Positions 24,407 to 35,421 are shown, counted from the stretch's first letter. The stretch: DNA of 64,000 nt from an uncultured Collinsella sp. (GCA_900552385.1 URZI01000002.1:62001-126000); one strand, 5' to 3'. Translations and numbers: made by a program. Notes: a model not told the origin generated them from the letters alone.

Positions 24407-25437
24407 TAAATCCGCTCCGCGATCTCGCGGATGAGGTAGTCGGTCTTTTCCCAGCCCAGGCACGGGTCGGTGATCGACTTGCCAAAGACGCCGCCGTCGA
24501 CCGGCTGGTTGCCGTCTTCTAGGTAGGACTCGATCATAAAGCCCTTGACCAGCTTGGAGATGGACTCGTTGCGGCGGCAGCTGTCGAGCACCTCCTTGCA
24601 AATGCGATACTGCTCCAGCGGACGCTTGCCCGAGTTGTCGTGGTTGCAGTCGATGACCGCTGCCGGATTGGCATAGCCGGCATGCTCGGTATAGCGTTCG
24701 GCCAGGCGTTCCAGGTGTTCGTAGTGGTAGTTGGGGTAGGTGCGCCCATCGAGACCGATGTAGCCACGCATAACGGCGTGTGCGAGCGGGTTGCCGTCGC
24801 ACTCGACCTCCCAGTTGCGGAAGATGAAGCTCTGGTGCGCCTGGGCGGCGTAAATTGAGTTGAGCATAACGGTGGTAGAGCCGGCAGTGGGATTCTTCAT
24901 GCCGACGGGTACCGAAATGCCGCTCGACACCAGACGGTGCTCCTGGTTCTCTACCGAGCGTGCGCCCACGGCGACATAGCTCAGCAGGTCAACGAGGTAT
25001 TGGTAGTTGGACGGATAGAGCATCTCGTCGGCGGTGAAGAAGCCCGTTTCCTCAATAACGCGCAGGTGCATATGGCGGATGGCCTTGACGCCCTCGAGCA
25101 GGTCGTCGGGAGCCTCGGGGTTGGGGTTGTGCAGAAGACCCTTGTAACCGGTGCCCTTGGTGCGCGGCTTATTGGTGTAGACGCGCGGAATGATGATGAG
25201 CTTGTCCTTGACCTCTTCGGCGGTCTTGGCCAGTCGGTTCATATACTCGAGCACCGAATCCTCGCGGTCGGCAGAGCACGGGCCGATGATGAGCACCTTA
25301 CGTGCGTCCTCGCCGGTAAAGACCTTGGCGAACTCGGAGTCGAATGCCTGTTTCTTAGCGGTAAGCTCGGCGGAAAGCGGCATTTCCTCGCGGATCTCCA
25401 TGGGGATCGGCAGCCTGCGTTTGAATTCCATGGCCAT
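24406..25437 (-). CDS. 3-deoxy-7-phosphoheptulonate (DAHP) synthase, class I
   Basis: First enzyme of the shikimate pathway, condensing PEP and erythrose-4-phosphate. The 343-residue sequence matches the AroF/G/H type along its length: IIGPCSADRED (about 50-60), PRTKGTGYKGLL, the metal/phosphate-binding GARSVENQEHR region, VGMKNPTAGS and IDCNHDNSGK. Length and lack of an extra domain fit the feedback-regulated AroG-like subgroup; which amino acid inhibits it cannot be told here. ATG 25437 follows AGGAGG at 5-nt spacing. It stands alone between repeat-filled gaps. Confidence 0.93.
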   Translation of the reverse strand: MAMEFKRRLPIPMEIREEMPLSAELTAKKQAFDSEFAKVFTGEDARKVLIIGPCSADREDSVLEYMNRLAKTAEEVKDKLIIIPRVYTNKPRTKGTGYKGLLHNPNPEAPDDLLEGVKAIRHMHLRVIEETGFFTADEMLYPSNYQYLVDLLSYVAVGARSVENQEHRLVSSGISVPVGMKNPTAGSTTVMLNSIYAAQAHQSFIFRNWEVECDGNPLAHAVMRGYIGLDGRTYPNYHYEHLERLAERYTEHAGYANPAAVIDCNHDNSGKRPLEQYRICKEVLDSCRRNESISKLVKGFMIESYLEDGNQPVDGGVFGKSITDPCLGWEKTDYLIREIAERI

Positions 25438-25535
25438 AGGGGCCTCCTCAATCTATAGAAAGAGCAATAAGCGTATTCTCGAATGCTCGGCATTATCCGC
25501 TGTCGCACGCTAAAGTGCAAGCCCTTGCCACCCCG

Positions 25536-25574
25536 AAACCTGCCAAAAGGGACAGGTTTATTTTGGCAGGTTTT
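25536..25574. repeat. Interspersed palindrome, AACCTGCCAAAA family, copy 2
   Basis: Arms AAACCTGCCAAAA and TTTTGGCAGGTTTT around GGGACAGGTTTA; upstream of the DAHP synthase start. Confidence 0.6.
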
Positions 25575-25660
25575 ATATGGGGGAACGTCGGCGGATACCG
25601 GGAGGGAGTGGCGTCGCGCGGGACCCTAAGGCTATTGTCGGTTCCCCAGGAAACACCCTG

Positions 25661-25889
25661 TGGGCAAAAAATGCCAAATATGAGTACGGTTGCTAGCTTA
25701 GTAGCATATTGCCTTCGCAAAATAATAGACATAACAGCAAAATATGTTCATTAACGCAAACACATATAAGTCCGCTATAGGGCTGTTTGATCAATTTAGG
25801 GACGCGTGTAAGCCGTGAAAACGGCATTTGGGGCTGTTTTGGCTGTTACTAAAAGGGTAACAGTACTCATATTTGCCATTTTTTTCCCA
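25661..25889. repeat. AT-rich element bounded by a 27-bp inverted repeat
   Basis: Arms 25661-25687 and 25863-25889 (inner end CAAATATGAGTAC) match at 25 of 27. The interior is markedly A/T-rich against GC-rich surroundings and has no gene. It occupies most of the 25438-26018 gap; MITE-like but no target duplication was identified. Confidence 0.5.
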
Positions 25890-25952
25890 CGGGGCCTCGA
25901 AGGGGCTGCCAATCAGGTTCCAGGGGAGGTGGTTCGAGGGCCGCAGAGCAAA

Positions 25953-25988
25953 AAAACGGGGGCGCAGGTTGTCCTGCGCCCCCGTTTT
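25953..25988. terminator. Bidirectional terminator after the ABC exporter operon
   Basis: Perfect 16-bp stem AAAACGGGGGCGCAGG / CCTGCGCCCCCGTTTT with loop TTGT, 30 bp past the stop of the minus-strand exporter gene. Confidence 0.85.
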
Positions 25989-26018
25989 CTGGGCATTGCG
26001 GTTGTTTGCCGCCGGTTG

Positions 26019-27875
26019 TTACGCCGCCTCGTCGAACTGCGAGTTATACAGGTCGGCGTAGAAGCCACCCTGGGCGAGTAGCTCGTCGTGTGTGCCCTTC
26101 TCGACGATGTCGCCGTCGCGAATTACCAAGATTACGTCGGCGTTGCGGATCGTGGACAGGCGGTGCGCGATGACAAAGCTGGTACGGCCCTGCATCAGCG
26201 CATCCATGGCGCGCTGAATAAGCTCTTCGGTGCGGGTGTCGACGTTGGAAGTCGCCTCGTCCAGAATCAGCGCCGGGCGGTCGGCCAAAATGGCACGGGC
26301 GATGGTCACGAGCTGGCGCTGACCCTGCGACAGGTTAGTGCCCTCCTCGTTAATCATAAAGTCATAACCGCCGGCAAGCGTATGGATAAAGTGGTCGCAA
26401 CGTGCGGCGCGCGCGGCGGCTTCGACCTCGGCATCGCTCGCATCGGGGCGTCCGTAGCGGATGTTCTCGCGGATGGTGCCGTTAAACAGCCAGGTATCCT
26501 GCAGCACCATGGCAAACTCGCCGCGCAGCGCCGCGCGGTCCCAGTCGCGCACGTCGACGCCCTCGACGCGCAGCGAACCGCCGTCCACATCGTAGAAGCG
26601 CTGCAGCAGCTTGATGAGCGTGGTCTTGCCGGCGCCGGTGGGGCCGACGATGGCGATGGTCTGGCCGGGCTGCGCCTCGCAGCTAAAGTCGTGGATGATG
26701 GTCTTGTCGGGCGTATAGCCAAACTTGACGTGATCAAACTCCACATGGCCGGGGCGCTTTTCGGGAATCTGCGCGTCGGCTTTCTGCTCCTCCTCGGGCG
26801 CGGCCAGGAACTCAAAGACGCGCTCGGTGGCGGCTGCCATCGACTGCATCGTGTTGCTCACGTTGCCCAGTTGCTGCACGGGCTGCGTAAAGTTGCGAAC
26901 GTACTGGATAAAGCTCTGGATGTCGCCGGGCGTGGCGTTGCCGGTCAGTGCGAGCTGTGCGCCCACCACGACAACGCCCACGTAGCCCATGTTACCCACC
27001 AGGCTCATAAGCGGCATCATCAGGCCCGACAGGAACTGCGAGCGCCAGCCACTAATAAAGAGGCGGTCGTTTTGACGGTCGAACTCTTCGATCGAGGCCT
27101 CGGCGCGGTCGAACACCTGAATGACGTTCTGGCCGGCAAAGTCCTCCTCGATAATGCCGTTGACGGCGCCCAGAACCTGCTGCTGCTCGCGGAAGTACGG
27201 CTGCGAGAAGTGAATCATTACGGTCAAGATAATCGCGGCGGCCGGCAGCGTGAGCACGGTGACGCCGGTAAGCGGCAGGCTGATCGAAAGCATCATGACG
27301 AGCACGCCGATAATCTGCGTCACCGACGTGATGAGCTGCGTCACGCTCTGGTTGAGCGACTGACCCAGCGTATCGACGTCGTTGGTGATGCGGCTGAGTA
27401 CGTCTCCCTTGCTGTGGCCGTTGAAGTAACTCATCGGCACGACGGCAATCTTGGCGGCGATTTCCTTGCGCATGCGGTAGCAGATCTTTTGCGTGACGCC
27501 GGTCATGAGCCAGCCCTGGACCAGGCTGCAGACAGAGCTCGCCAGATACAGGCAGAGCAAAAAGCCGAGCGTCTTGGCGATCCAGTCAAAGTCAACGTCG
27601 CCGGTGCCGTTGACCTTGGCGACCAGGCCTTCGAACAGCTTGGTCGTAACCTGGCCGAGCACCTTGGGTCCCACAATGTTAAAGATGACCGAGCACACGG
27701 CAAAGGCGACGGCGGCAAACACGGCAATCTTGTGCTGGCCGATATAGCCGAGCAGCTGCCTCATGGTGCCCTTAAAGTCCTTGGCCTTTTCGCCACGACG
27801 CATGCCACCCATGCGGCCCATGGGACCACGCTGGCGGGTGGGCTTGGGAATCTGAGTCTTGGTCTCGTCTGCCAT
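26019..27875 (-). CDS. ABC exporter half-transporter, second of pair
   Basis: Fused membrane-ATPase protein (618 residues), multidrug/lipid exporter type. A basic N-terminus precedes six membrane helices (about 50-325); the nucleotide-binding domain has Walker A GPTGAGKTT (about 411), signature LSQGQRQ, Walker B ALILDEATS and H-loop AHRL. Start and the upstream gene's stop overlap as TAATG, so it is translationally coupled to its partner and the two probably form a heterodimer. The signature here is LSQGQ, typical of the fully active partner. Regulated by the MarR gene that heads the operon. Confidence 0.9.
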   Translation of the reverse strand: MADETKTQIPKPTRQRGPMGRMGGMRRGEKAKDFKGTMRQLLGYIGQHKIAVFAAVAFAVCSVIFNIVGPKVLGQVTTKLFEGLVAKVNGTGDVDFDWIAKTLGFLLCLYLASSVCSLVQGWLMTGVTQKICYRMRKEIAAKIAVVPMSYFNGHSKGDVLSRITNDVDTLGQSLNQSVTQLITSVTQIIGVLVMMLSISLPLTGVTVLTLPAAAIILTVMIHFSQPYFREQQQVLGAVNGIIEEDFAGQNVIQVFDRAEASIEEFDRQNDRLFISGWRSQFLSGLMMPLMSLVGNMGYVGVVVVGAQLALTGNATPGDIQSFIQYVRNFTQPVQQLGNVSNTMQSMAAATERVFEFLAAPEEEQKADAQIPEKRPGHVEFDHVKFGYTPDKTIIHDFSCEAQPGQTIAIVGPTGAGKTTLIKLLQRFYDVDGGSLRVEGVDVRDWDRAALRGEFAMVLQDTWLFNGTIRENIRYGRPDASDAEVEAAARAARCDHFIHTLAGGYDFMINEEGTNLSQGQRQLVTIARAILADRPALILDEATSNVDTRTEELIQRAMDALMQGRTSFVIAHRLSTIRNADVILVIRDGDIVEKGTHDELLAQGGFYADLYNSQFDEAA

Positions 27876-30241
27876 TAGCGCTCGCCTCCTTCCATGACGG
27901 CTGCAATTTCTTCTTGGGTAAGCCCCAGCTCCTCGGCGGAAAGCTGCGACTGTGCGATCTCCAGGTACGCCGGGCAGCTGCGCAGCAGCTCCTCGTGCGT
28001 GCCGGTGCCCACTACGTGGCCGTCGTCGAGCACGATGATCTGGTCGGCGTGCATGATGGTCGCGATGCGCTGGGCCACGACCACGAGTGCGGCGTCGGTA
28101 ACGTTTTTGGCCAGCTCCTCGCGCAGGCGCGCGTCGGTCTTGTAGTCGAGGGCACTAAACGAGTCATCGAACACCACGACCTCGGGCTTTTTGGCCAATG
28201 CGCGGGCGATGGCCAGACGCTGGCGCTGACCACCCGAAACATTGGAGCCGCCCTGGCTGATGGGGGAGTCGTAACCGCCCTCACGCTCGGCGATAAAGTC
28301 CTCGGCCTGTGCGATGCGCGCGGCCTGGCGCATGTCATCATCGCTCACCATGTCGCCGGCAAACTTGAGGTTGCTCTCGACGGTGCCCGAGAACAGACGC
28401 CCCTGCTGCGGGATGTAACCAATGCGGCGGCGCAGCTCGGAAAGGGTCATGTCGCGCACATCGATGCCGTCGAGTGAAATGCTGCCGCCCGTGACGTCGT
28501 ACAGGCGTGGGATGAGCTGCACGAGCGTAGACTTGCCCGAACCCGTGGAGCCAATGATGCCGAGCATCTGGCCGGCATGCGTGGTGAAGTTCACGCCGCT
28601 GATGACGTCGGCGCGGGCATCGGGATACTGGAAGCTCACGTCGCGGAAGGTGAGCTCACCGCGCGGCGCGCTGGCTGCGGGCAGTTTGGGCGAGGCGGGG
28701 TCGTTGATGCTCGTGGGGCAAGTGATGACCTCTTCCACGCGCTCGGCTGCGACCTCGGCACGGGGCAGGATGACCGAAACCATGGTGAGGATCATAAACG
28801 CCATGACGATCTGCATGGTGTAGGAGATAAACGCCATCATGTTGCCGACCTGCATCACGCCGTCGGACACGCCCTGCGCGCCAAACCAGACGATAAGCAC
28901 GGTGATGCAGTTCATGACGAGCATCATGAGCGGCATCATAAAGCTCGTGGCTCGGTTGGTGTAGAGCTGCGTGGTCATCAGGTCGAGCGACGCCTTGTCA
29001 AAACGTTCGAGCTCATGTTCCTCGCGGTTGAACGAGCGGATGGGCATAAGGCCGTCGAGCAGCTCGCGGGCGGTAAGGTTCACGCGGTCAACAAAGCTTT
29101 GCATCTTTTTGAACTTGGGCATGGTGAGGCCCATAAGCACGCCGACGACGGCCGAGACCGCGATGATGGCAACGGCGATGGTCCACTCCAGGCCGGTATG
29201 GTTGGCCAGGACGCGCATGACGGCGACGATGCCCATGACGGGGGCCATCAGACACATGCGGATAAACAGAGTTGCGGCCATCTGGATCTGCTGAATGTCG
29301 TTGGTGCAGCGGGTGATGAGCGAGGCCTGGCTAAACTTGCCCACCTCGGCCGGCGAGAAGTGCATAACCTTGTTGAAGGTCTCGCGGCGCAGGTCGCGGG
29401 CGATGGAGCAGGCGGTGCGCGAAGCCACGGCACCGGTCAGGATGGTGGCGACGAGCGACACGAGGCACAGTCCAAACATCGTGGTCGCCATGCGGCTCAG
29501 GTAGGCGTTCTGCACGTCGGCGGGGTCGATGCCCTGCGCCTTGTACTCGTCCTGTACATAGCTCACGGCGCGCTGGGTGACGATGGAGCCCGACATGGAG
29601 CCCATTTTGTCCGCCATTTGGTTGGCGCCCTCGACGAGCTTGCTTTGGTCTACCAGACCGCCCTCGACACCCAGGCGCAGGCTCTTCATAGTGATCTTAC
29701 CGCCGTCGGCATCAATCTGCTTTTGCATGTTCTGCGCCGCCGCGGCCTTCTGCTGCATCTCGGCGAGCTGCTCGGGCGTCATCGCTGCCATTTGCTCGGG
29801 GGTGGGCATGGCCTGGGCAGCGTTGTCGTCTTTCTCGCTGGACGAGCCCATCATGTCGCCCATGGAGTTGGCGTCGATGCCCTGGTTGAGCGAAAGGACA
29901 ACAGTCTCGGGCAGGCTCATAATGTCGGCAATCTTGCCTCCATCGGCACGCTCTTCCTCGGTGCCCTCGTACGTTCGAATGTCGTTTTTGTCAGCCTTGC
30001 TAAACACGGCCTCCACAGCCTTGGCGTCCTTGGCGCTCATAAAGAGTTCGAGGTCGTCGAGCGATTCGGCGCGGATGGTGTCGGGTACGGGCGACGCGAT
30101 GCCGCCTTGCTGCACACCCACGTCGACGATGTCGCTCATATAGGTAGGCAGCGCCAGATCGGCGTTGCAGCTGATTACGATAAGTACGATAGCTGCGAAC
30201 AGTGCCAGGATATGTTTTTTAAAGAGCTTGAGAATCCTCAC
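27875..30241 (-). CDS. ABC exporter half-transporter with large extracytoplasmic insert
   Basis: A 788-residue fused permease-ATPase. Between the first helix (about 10-30) and the second (about 255-275) lies a roughly 220-residue polar insert, rich in Met/Ala/Gln (PEQMAAMTPEQLAEMQQKAA), absent from standard exporters of this class. The C-terminal ATPase has GSTGSGKST, VSGGQRQRL, VVFDDSFSALD and ends in a usual D-loop; the Walker B Asp-Asp in place of Asp-Glu marks the degenerate-site partner of a heterodimer. It overlaps the MarR gene by 4 bp (ATGA). Confidence 0.9.
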   Translation of the reverse strand: MRILKLFKKHILALFAAIVLIVISCNADLALPTYMSDIVDVGVQQGGIASPVPDTIRAESLDDLELFMSAKDAKAVEAVFSKADKNDIRTYEGTEEERADGGKIADIMSLPETVVLSLNQGIDANSMGDMMGSSSEKDDNAAQAMPTPEQMAAMTPEQLAEMQQKAAAAQNMQKQIDADGGKITMKSLRLGVEGGLVDQSKLVEGANQMADKMGSMSGSIVTQRAVSYVQDEYKAQGIDPADVQNAYLSRMATTMFGLCLVSLVATILTGAVASRTACSIARDLRRETFNKVMHFSPAEVGKFSQASLITRCTNDIQQIQMAATLFIRMCLMAPVMGIVAVMRVLANHTGLEWTIAVAIIAVSAVVGVLMGLTMPKFKKMQSFVDRVNLTARELLDGLMPIRSFNREEHELERFDKASLDLMTTQLYTNRATSFMMPLMMLVMNCITVLIVWFGAQGVSDGVMQVGNMMAFISYTMQIVMAFMILTMVSVILPRAEVAAERVEEVITCPTSINDPASPKLPAASAPRGELTFRDVSFQYPDARADVISGVNFTTHAGQMLGIIGSTGSGKSTLVQLIPRLYDVTGGSISLDGIDVRDMTLSELRRRIGYIPQQGRLFSGTVESNLKFAGDMVSDDDMRQAARIAQAEDFIAEREGGYDSPISQGGSNVSGGQRQRLAIARALAKKPEVVVFDDSFSALDYKTDARLREELAKNVTDAALVVVAQRIATIMHADQIIVLDDGHVVGTGTHEELLRSCPAYLEIAQSQLSAEELGLTQEEIAAVMEGGER

Positions 30242-30687
30242 TCGGCATCTCTCCTTTCTTGATTGCGGTCGATAATTTCGTTGGCACGTCTAAGAAGGCG
30301 CACCATCTCTTGGGTATCTGTTTCGCCAAGCTGCTCGAGGAAGGCCGCGGTGCGGTCCTCGAATTCCCGACGTTTGATTTCGATAACCTGGAATCCTTTG
30401 TCGGTCACCGTGACGTGTACGCGACGACGGTCGGTCTTTGAGTGCTCGCGCTCGACCCAGCCCTTGGCCTCGAGGGCGCGCAGGATATTGGCGATGCGGG
30501 CGCTCGAGACCCAGGCGCGATCAGCGAGTTCGCTCGGCGTGAGCGAGCCGCCGGCGCGCATGAGGGCGCGCATGACGGCCATCTCGCCACCCAGAGCCTG
30601 GTCGGCAAAGCGCGAAACGCGCTGGTGCATGCTGCCAAACTCGGTAAAGAGCTGACGCCCAAGCTCATGGAAATCGGTATCTTCCAC
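30238..30687 (-). CDS. MarR-family repressor of the exporter operon
   Basis: Winged-HTH regulator, 149 residues. LTPSELADRAWVSSARIANILRALEAKGW is the recognition region and HSKTDRRRVHVTVTDKG the wing. Start is GTG 30687 with AGGGG 6-10 nt upstream. It heads an operon with two exporter genes (4-bp and 1-bp overlaps), a common drug-responsive arrangement. A perfect 15-bp inverted repeat overlaps its own start codon, strongly suggesting autorepression. Ligand unknown. Confidence 0.92.
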   Translation of the reverse strand: MEDTDFHELGRQLFTEFGSMHQRVSRFADQALGGEMAVMRALMRAGGSLTPSELADRAWVSSARIANILRALEAKGWVEREHSKTDRRRVHVTVTDKGFQVIEIKRREFEDRTAAFLEQLGETDTQEMVRLLRRANEIIDRNQERRDAE

Positions 30688-30727
30688 CGAAAACCCCTAA
30701 CACTAGAAACTATTTTCGGTGGAAGAT
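30679..30727. promoter_or_regulatory. Candidate MarR operator overlapping the start codon
   Basis: ATCTTCCACCGAAAA (30679-30693) and TTTTCGGTGGAAGAT (30713-30727) are perfect inverse copies, 19 bp apart. The first covers the GTG start, so binding would block initiation or leader transcription. Confidence 0.65.
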
Positions 30728-30939
30728 GATACCCCCATACGCGGGCCTCATACAGTAGGCAATATTAAGAGCTCATTAAGACTTAAAATCATTCAATTGC
30801 TAAAGCGTTTCAAAGAACTATCATGCCCGCGGTTAGGCGAGGGGTTGTCACCACCATGACGACTGGGACTCATATAATCGCCACGTGCGATGCTCCAACT
30901 TCCCGCAAGGAGACACCTTACATAAAGGGGGATGGAGTC

Positions 30940-31689
30940 ATGGCATTTGACTTCACGGGCAAGACCGCGATTGTCACGGGCGGCACTCAGGGCATTGGCC
31001 TCGAGATCGCCAAGGGCATCGTTGCGGGCGGCGGACATGTCGCGCTCATCGCAAGGAACGCTGCTAAGGGCGAGGCCGCTGTGGCCGAGCTTGGCGAGGG
31101 CAACAAGTTCTATCAGCTCGATGTCGCCGATGCGCCCAAGGCGCGCGAGACCGTCGAGCAGATTTTTACGGACCTGCCGCAAACCAACATCCTGATCAAC
31201 TGCGCTGGCGTCATCAGCACCAAGAAGTTCGACGAGATCGATGACACCGAGTGGCGCCGCACCATCGACATCAACCTCAACGGTACCTTTACCATGATGA
31301 ACGCCGTCTACCCGCACTTTAAGGCGGCCCATGCCGGTACTATCGTCAACGTGAGTTCCGTTGCGGGCAAGATCGGTGGCGGCCTGCTCGGCACCGCGGC
31401 TTACGCGAGCTCCAAAGCAGGCGTTAACGGTCTGACCAAGGCAGTCGCCAAGGAAGGCGGCAAGTTTGGCGTTCGCTGCAACGCCGTGTGCCCGTCGCTC
31501 ACGTTGACCGATATGACCTCGATTCTCTCTGACGAGAACTCTCAGCGCATCATCAACGGTATTCCTCTGGGCCGCGCCGCCCAGGCCAGCGAGCCTGCGC
31601 AGATGGTGCTGTTCTTCGCTTCCGACCTCGCCAGCTTCGTGAACGGCGAGATTGGTGACTGCGACGGCGGCATCGTCCTGGACGGGTAA
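30940..31689 (+). CDS. Short-chain dehydrogenase/reductase
   Basis: NAD(P)-dependent oxidoreductase of 249 residues. Cofactor motif TGGTQGIG (about 13-20), NCAGV, catalytic Ser in NVSSVAG and YASSKAG with the Tyr-x-x-x-Lys pair. ATG 30940 follows GGGGGATGGAG. Immediately followed by a ketodeoxygluconate-type permease, so oxidation of a sugar acid (for example a gluconate or ketodeoxygluconate derivative) is more likely than a fatty-acid role, but the substrate cannot be read from sequence. Confidence 0.88.
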   Translation: MAFDFTGKTAIVTGGTQGIGLEIAKGIVAGGGHVALIARNAAKGEAAVAELGEGNKFYQLDVADAPKARETVEQIFTDLPQTNILINCAGVISTKKFDEIDDTEWRRTIDINLNGTFTMMNAVYPHFKAAHAGTIVNVSSVAGKIGGGLLGTAAYASSKAGVNGLTKAVAKEGGKFGVRCNAVCPSLTLTDMTSILSDENSQRIINGIPLGRAAQASEPAQMVLFFASDLASFVNGEIGDCDGGIVLDG

Positions 31690-31711
31690 TACCCCGCGGT
31701 GATCGTTTGGC

Positions 31712-31745
31712 GGCGACCCTGGCGACTCGGGGTTGTCGCCTTCTT
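31712..31745 (+). terminator. Possible terminator or attenuator after the SDR gene
   Basis: GGCGACCC and GGGTTGTCGCC form a short stem followed by TTCTTTC, within the 108-bp gap to the permease. Confidence 0.45.
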
Positions 31746-31797
31746 TCTGACATAGGCGCGTGCGGCTACGATTCGCATGCATCCAAAGGAGATATAT

Positions 31798-32817
31798 ATG
31801 AGTGAATCGACTGCGGTGGAGGCGCCGGCGGCAAAGGAGCCGTTCTTTAAGATGTCCTCCATCCCGGGCGCCAATATCTTGGTGCCGCTTCTGTTGGGCT
31901 GCCTGCTCAACACGCTATTCCCCGACCTGTTTAAAACGCTCGGTAGCTTTACGCTTGGCATGACCCAGCAGGGTGCAGGCCCGCTCGTTGGCGCCTTTTT
32001 GCTCATCGTCGGTACGACGATTTCGTTTAAGAGTGCTCCCGCCGCCGCTGCACGCGGCGCCATCATCATCGCTGTCAAGCAGATCGTGGTCGTTGCCGTG
32101 TCGCTGCCCATCCTTTATGTGTTCAACGACAACCTGTTTGGCATCTCTGCCATGGTGATGCTGGCGGCTTGCACCGGCGCCAACAACGCTATGTACGCTG
32201 GTCTGATGGGCACCATGGGCAACGAGGCCGAGCGTGGCGCCGTCGCCATCACCACGCTCGTTGTCGGCCCTCCGGTCACGATGATCGTGCTCGGCGCTGC
32301 CGGTCAGGCTCCGATCGGCTGGTCGCTCGTGGGTGCCATTCTGCCGATCGTCATCGGCATTATTCTGGGTAACCTGTTCCCCAGCTTTAAGAAGATGATG
32401 GCACCGGCACTTTCCGCCATCATCGTGCTCGTCTTCTTTGCCATGGGCTCGACCATGACCTTTGGCCAGCTCATTAATGGCGGTCTCCCCGGTATTCTGC
32501 TCGGCGTGATCTGCTCGGTGGTCTTTGCAATTCCCGTCATCGCGGTCGATAAGCTCACGGGTGGTACGGGTGTCGCAGGTGCGGCCATTTCGAGCTGCGC
32601 CGGAGCCAATGTGGCCACGCCTGCTGCCATGGCAAGCGTCAACGGGGCCATGTACGGCGGCGCCGTGCTCGCGACGGCTACGGCACAGGTTGCTGCCTGC
32701 GCAATCGTGACGGCTATTTTGACCCCGCTGGTCACCAGCTGGTGCTACAAGCATTTTGAGGGCCAGGGCAACGGCGATAGCAAGGCAACGACCGACAAGG
32801 CCGCCGCAGCCGCCTAA
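31798..32817 (+). CDS. 2-keto-3-deoxygluconate permease-family transporter
   Basis: Secondary transporter (339 residues) with about ten membrane helices and repeated Gly/Ala-rich segments typical of the KdgT family, e.g. GFLLIVGTTISFK-like and ACTGANNAMYAGLMG in the first half and CAGANVATPAAMASVNG in the second (inverted-repeat halves). ATG 31798 follows AAAGGAGA. Preceded by an SDR gene that may act on the imported compound. No kdgK or kdgA is nearby, so the natural substrate may differ from ketodeoxygluconate. A strong terminator follows. Confidence 0.85.
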   Translation: MSESTAVEAPAAKEPFFKMSSIPGANILVPLLLGCLLNTLFPDLFKTLGSFTLGMTQQGAGPLVGAFLLIVGTTISFKSAPAAAARGAIIIAVKQIVVVAVSLPILYVFNDNLFGISAMVMLAACTGANNAMYAGLMGTMGNEAERGAVAITTLVVGPPVTMIVLGAAGQAPIGWSLVGAILPIVIGIILGNLFPSFKKMMAPALSAIIVLVFFAMGSTMTFGQLINGGLPGILLGVICSVVFAIPVIAVDKLTGGTGVAGAAISSCAGANVATPAAMASVNGAMYGGAVLATATAQVAACAIVTAILTPLVTSWCYKHFEGQGNGDSKATTDKAAAAA

Positions 32818-32855
32818 TGCCAAGCGGCAATCAAAGCTAAAAACTAGCTACGCCA

Positions 32856-32889
32856 CAGGGCGGCCACGGGGGATCCCGTGGCCGCCCTG
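32856..32889 (+). terminator. Terminator after the permease
   Basis: CAGGGCGGCCACGGG at 32856-32870 pairs with 32875-32889; 15-bp perfect stem with GGAT loop. Confidence 0.75.
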
Positions 32890-32987
32890 CAGTTTCTGTA
32901 GGGTCTCTGGGACACTTTACCCTGCTAAAGCTGGCATAACAGCTAGAGCGAACGTCGTACAAAGGCAAGGAAAAATAACATAAAAAT

Positions 32988-32999
32988 CGGTGAACGGTA
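32988..32999 (+). promoter_or_regulatory. Recurrent motif CGGTGAACGGTA upstream of pfl
   Basis: Fifth copy of (C/G)GTGAACGGTA, about 285 bp before the PFL start in a long (32890-33284) leader that holds no gene. It links the pfl gene to the lac/gal promoters. Confidence 0.45.
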
Positions 33000-33284
33000 G
33001 TTGTTCGCGCTCGCATTTCCTGCGGGTTTGTAAAAAACGCCTTTATGATATAAAAAAAGAAACATATAACAGCCCAGATGGAGAGGGTCGCTATGTTATC
33101 CTTCTCAGACGGGTGAAATCTTGGGTTTTGGGTTGTAGTTCCAAGGTGGACAAACGTTTTTCCCTGCACCGACGTGTGGTGAAGAACGGAAGAAGCCGGT
33201 AGTGCAAGCCGAACATTCAAGAATTCAATAAGCAGCGGTGTGAGAGAGCGCCGCATTACACGTAACTAGGAGCGTGGTTACACA

Positions 33285-35336
<2,052 letters not shown>

Positions 35337-35338
35337 CT

Positions 35339-35363
35339 ATTGTTAGTGCTATACTAACAATAA
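35339..35363 (+). promoter_or_regulatory. Hairpin between the two PFL genes
   Basis: TATTGTTAG / CTAACAATA, 9-bp perfect stem with TGCTATA loop, directly after the pflB stop. A second GC-rich hairpin, GGCGCC-type (35379-35399, GCGCCGG-TTTC-GGCCGGCGC), follows. Together they could protect or partly terminate the transcript and set the ratio of the two chains. Confidence 0.5.
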
Positions 35364-35421
35364 CGATTACTGATTAGCGCGCCGGTTTCGGCCGGCGCCT
35401 ATTAATCGAAGGAGACACATT

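Noticed and set aside
23823..25889. Possible CRISPR array from multiple repeats
   Set aside because: Repeats are few, palindromic, of different families and not regularly spaced; no cas genes nearby.
28577..30262. 561-codon open frame opposite the large ABC exporter
   Set aside because: Antisense shadow; the exporter strand has full ABC motifs.
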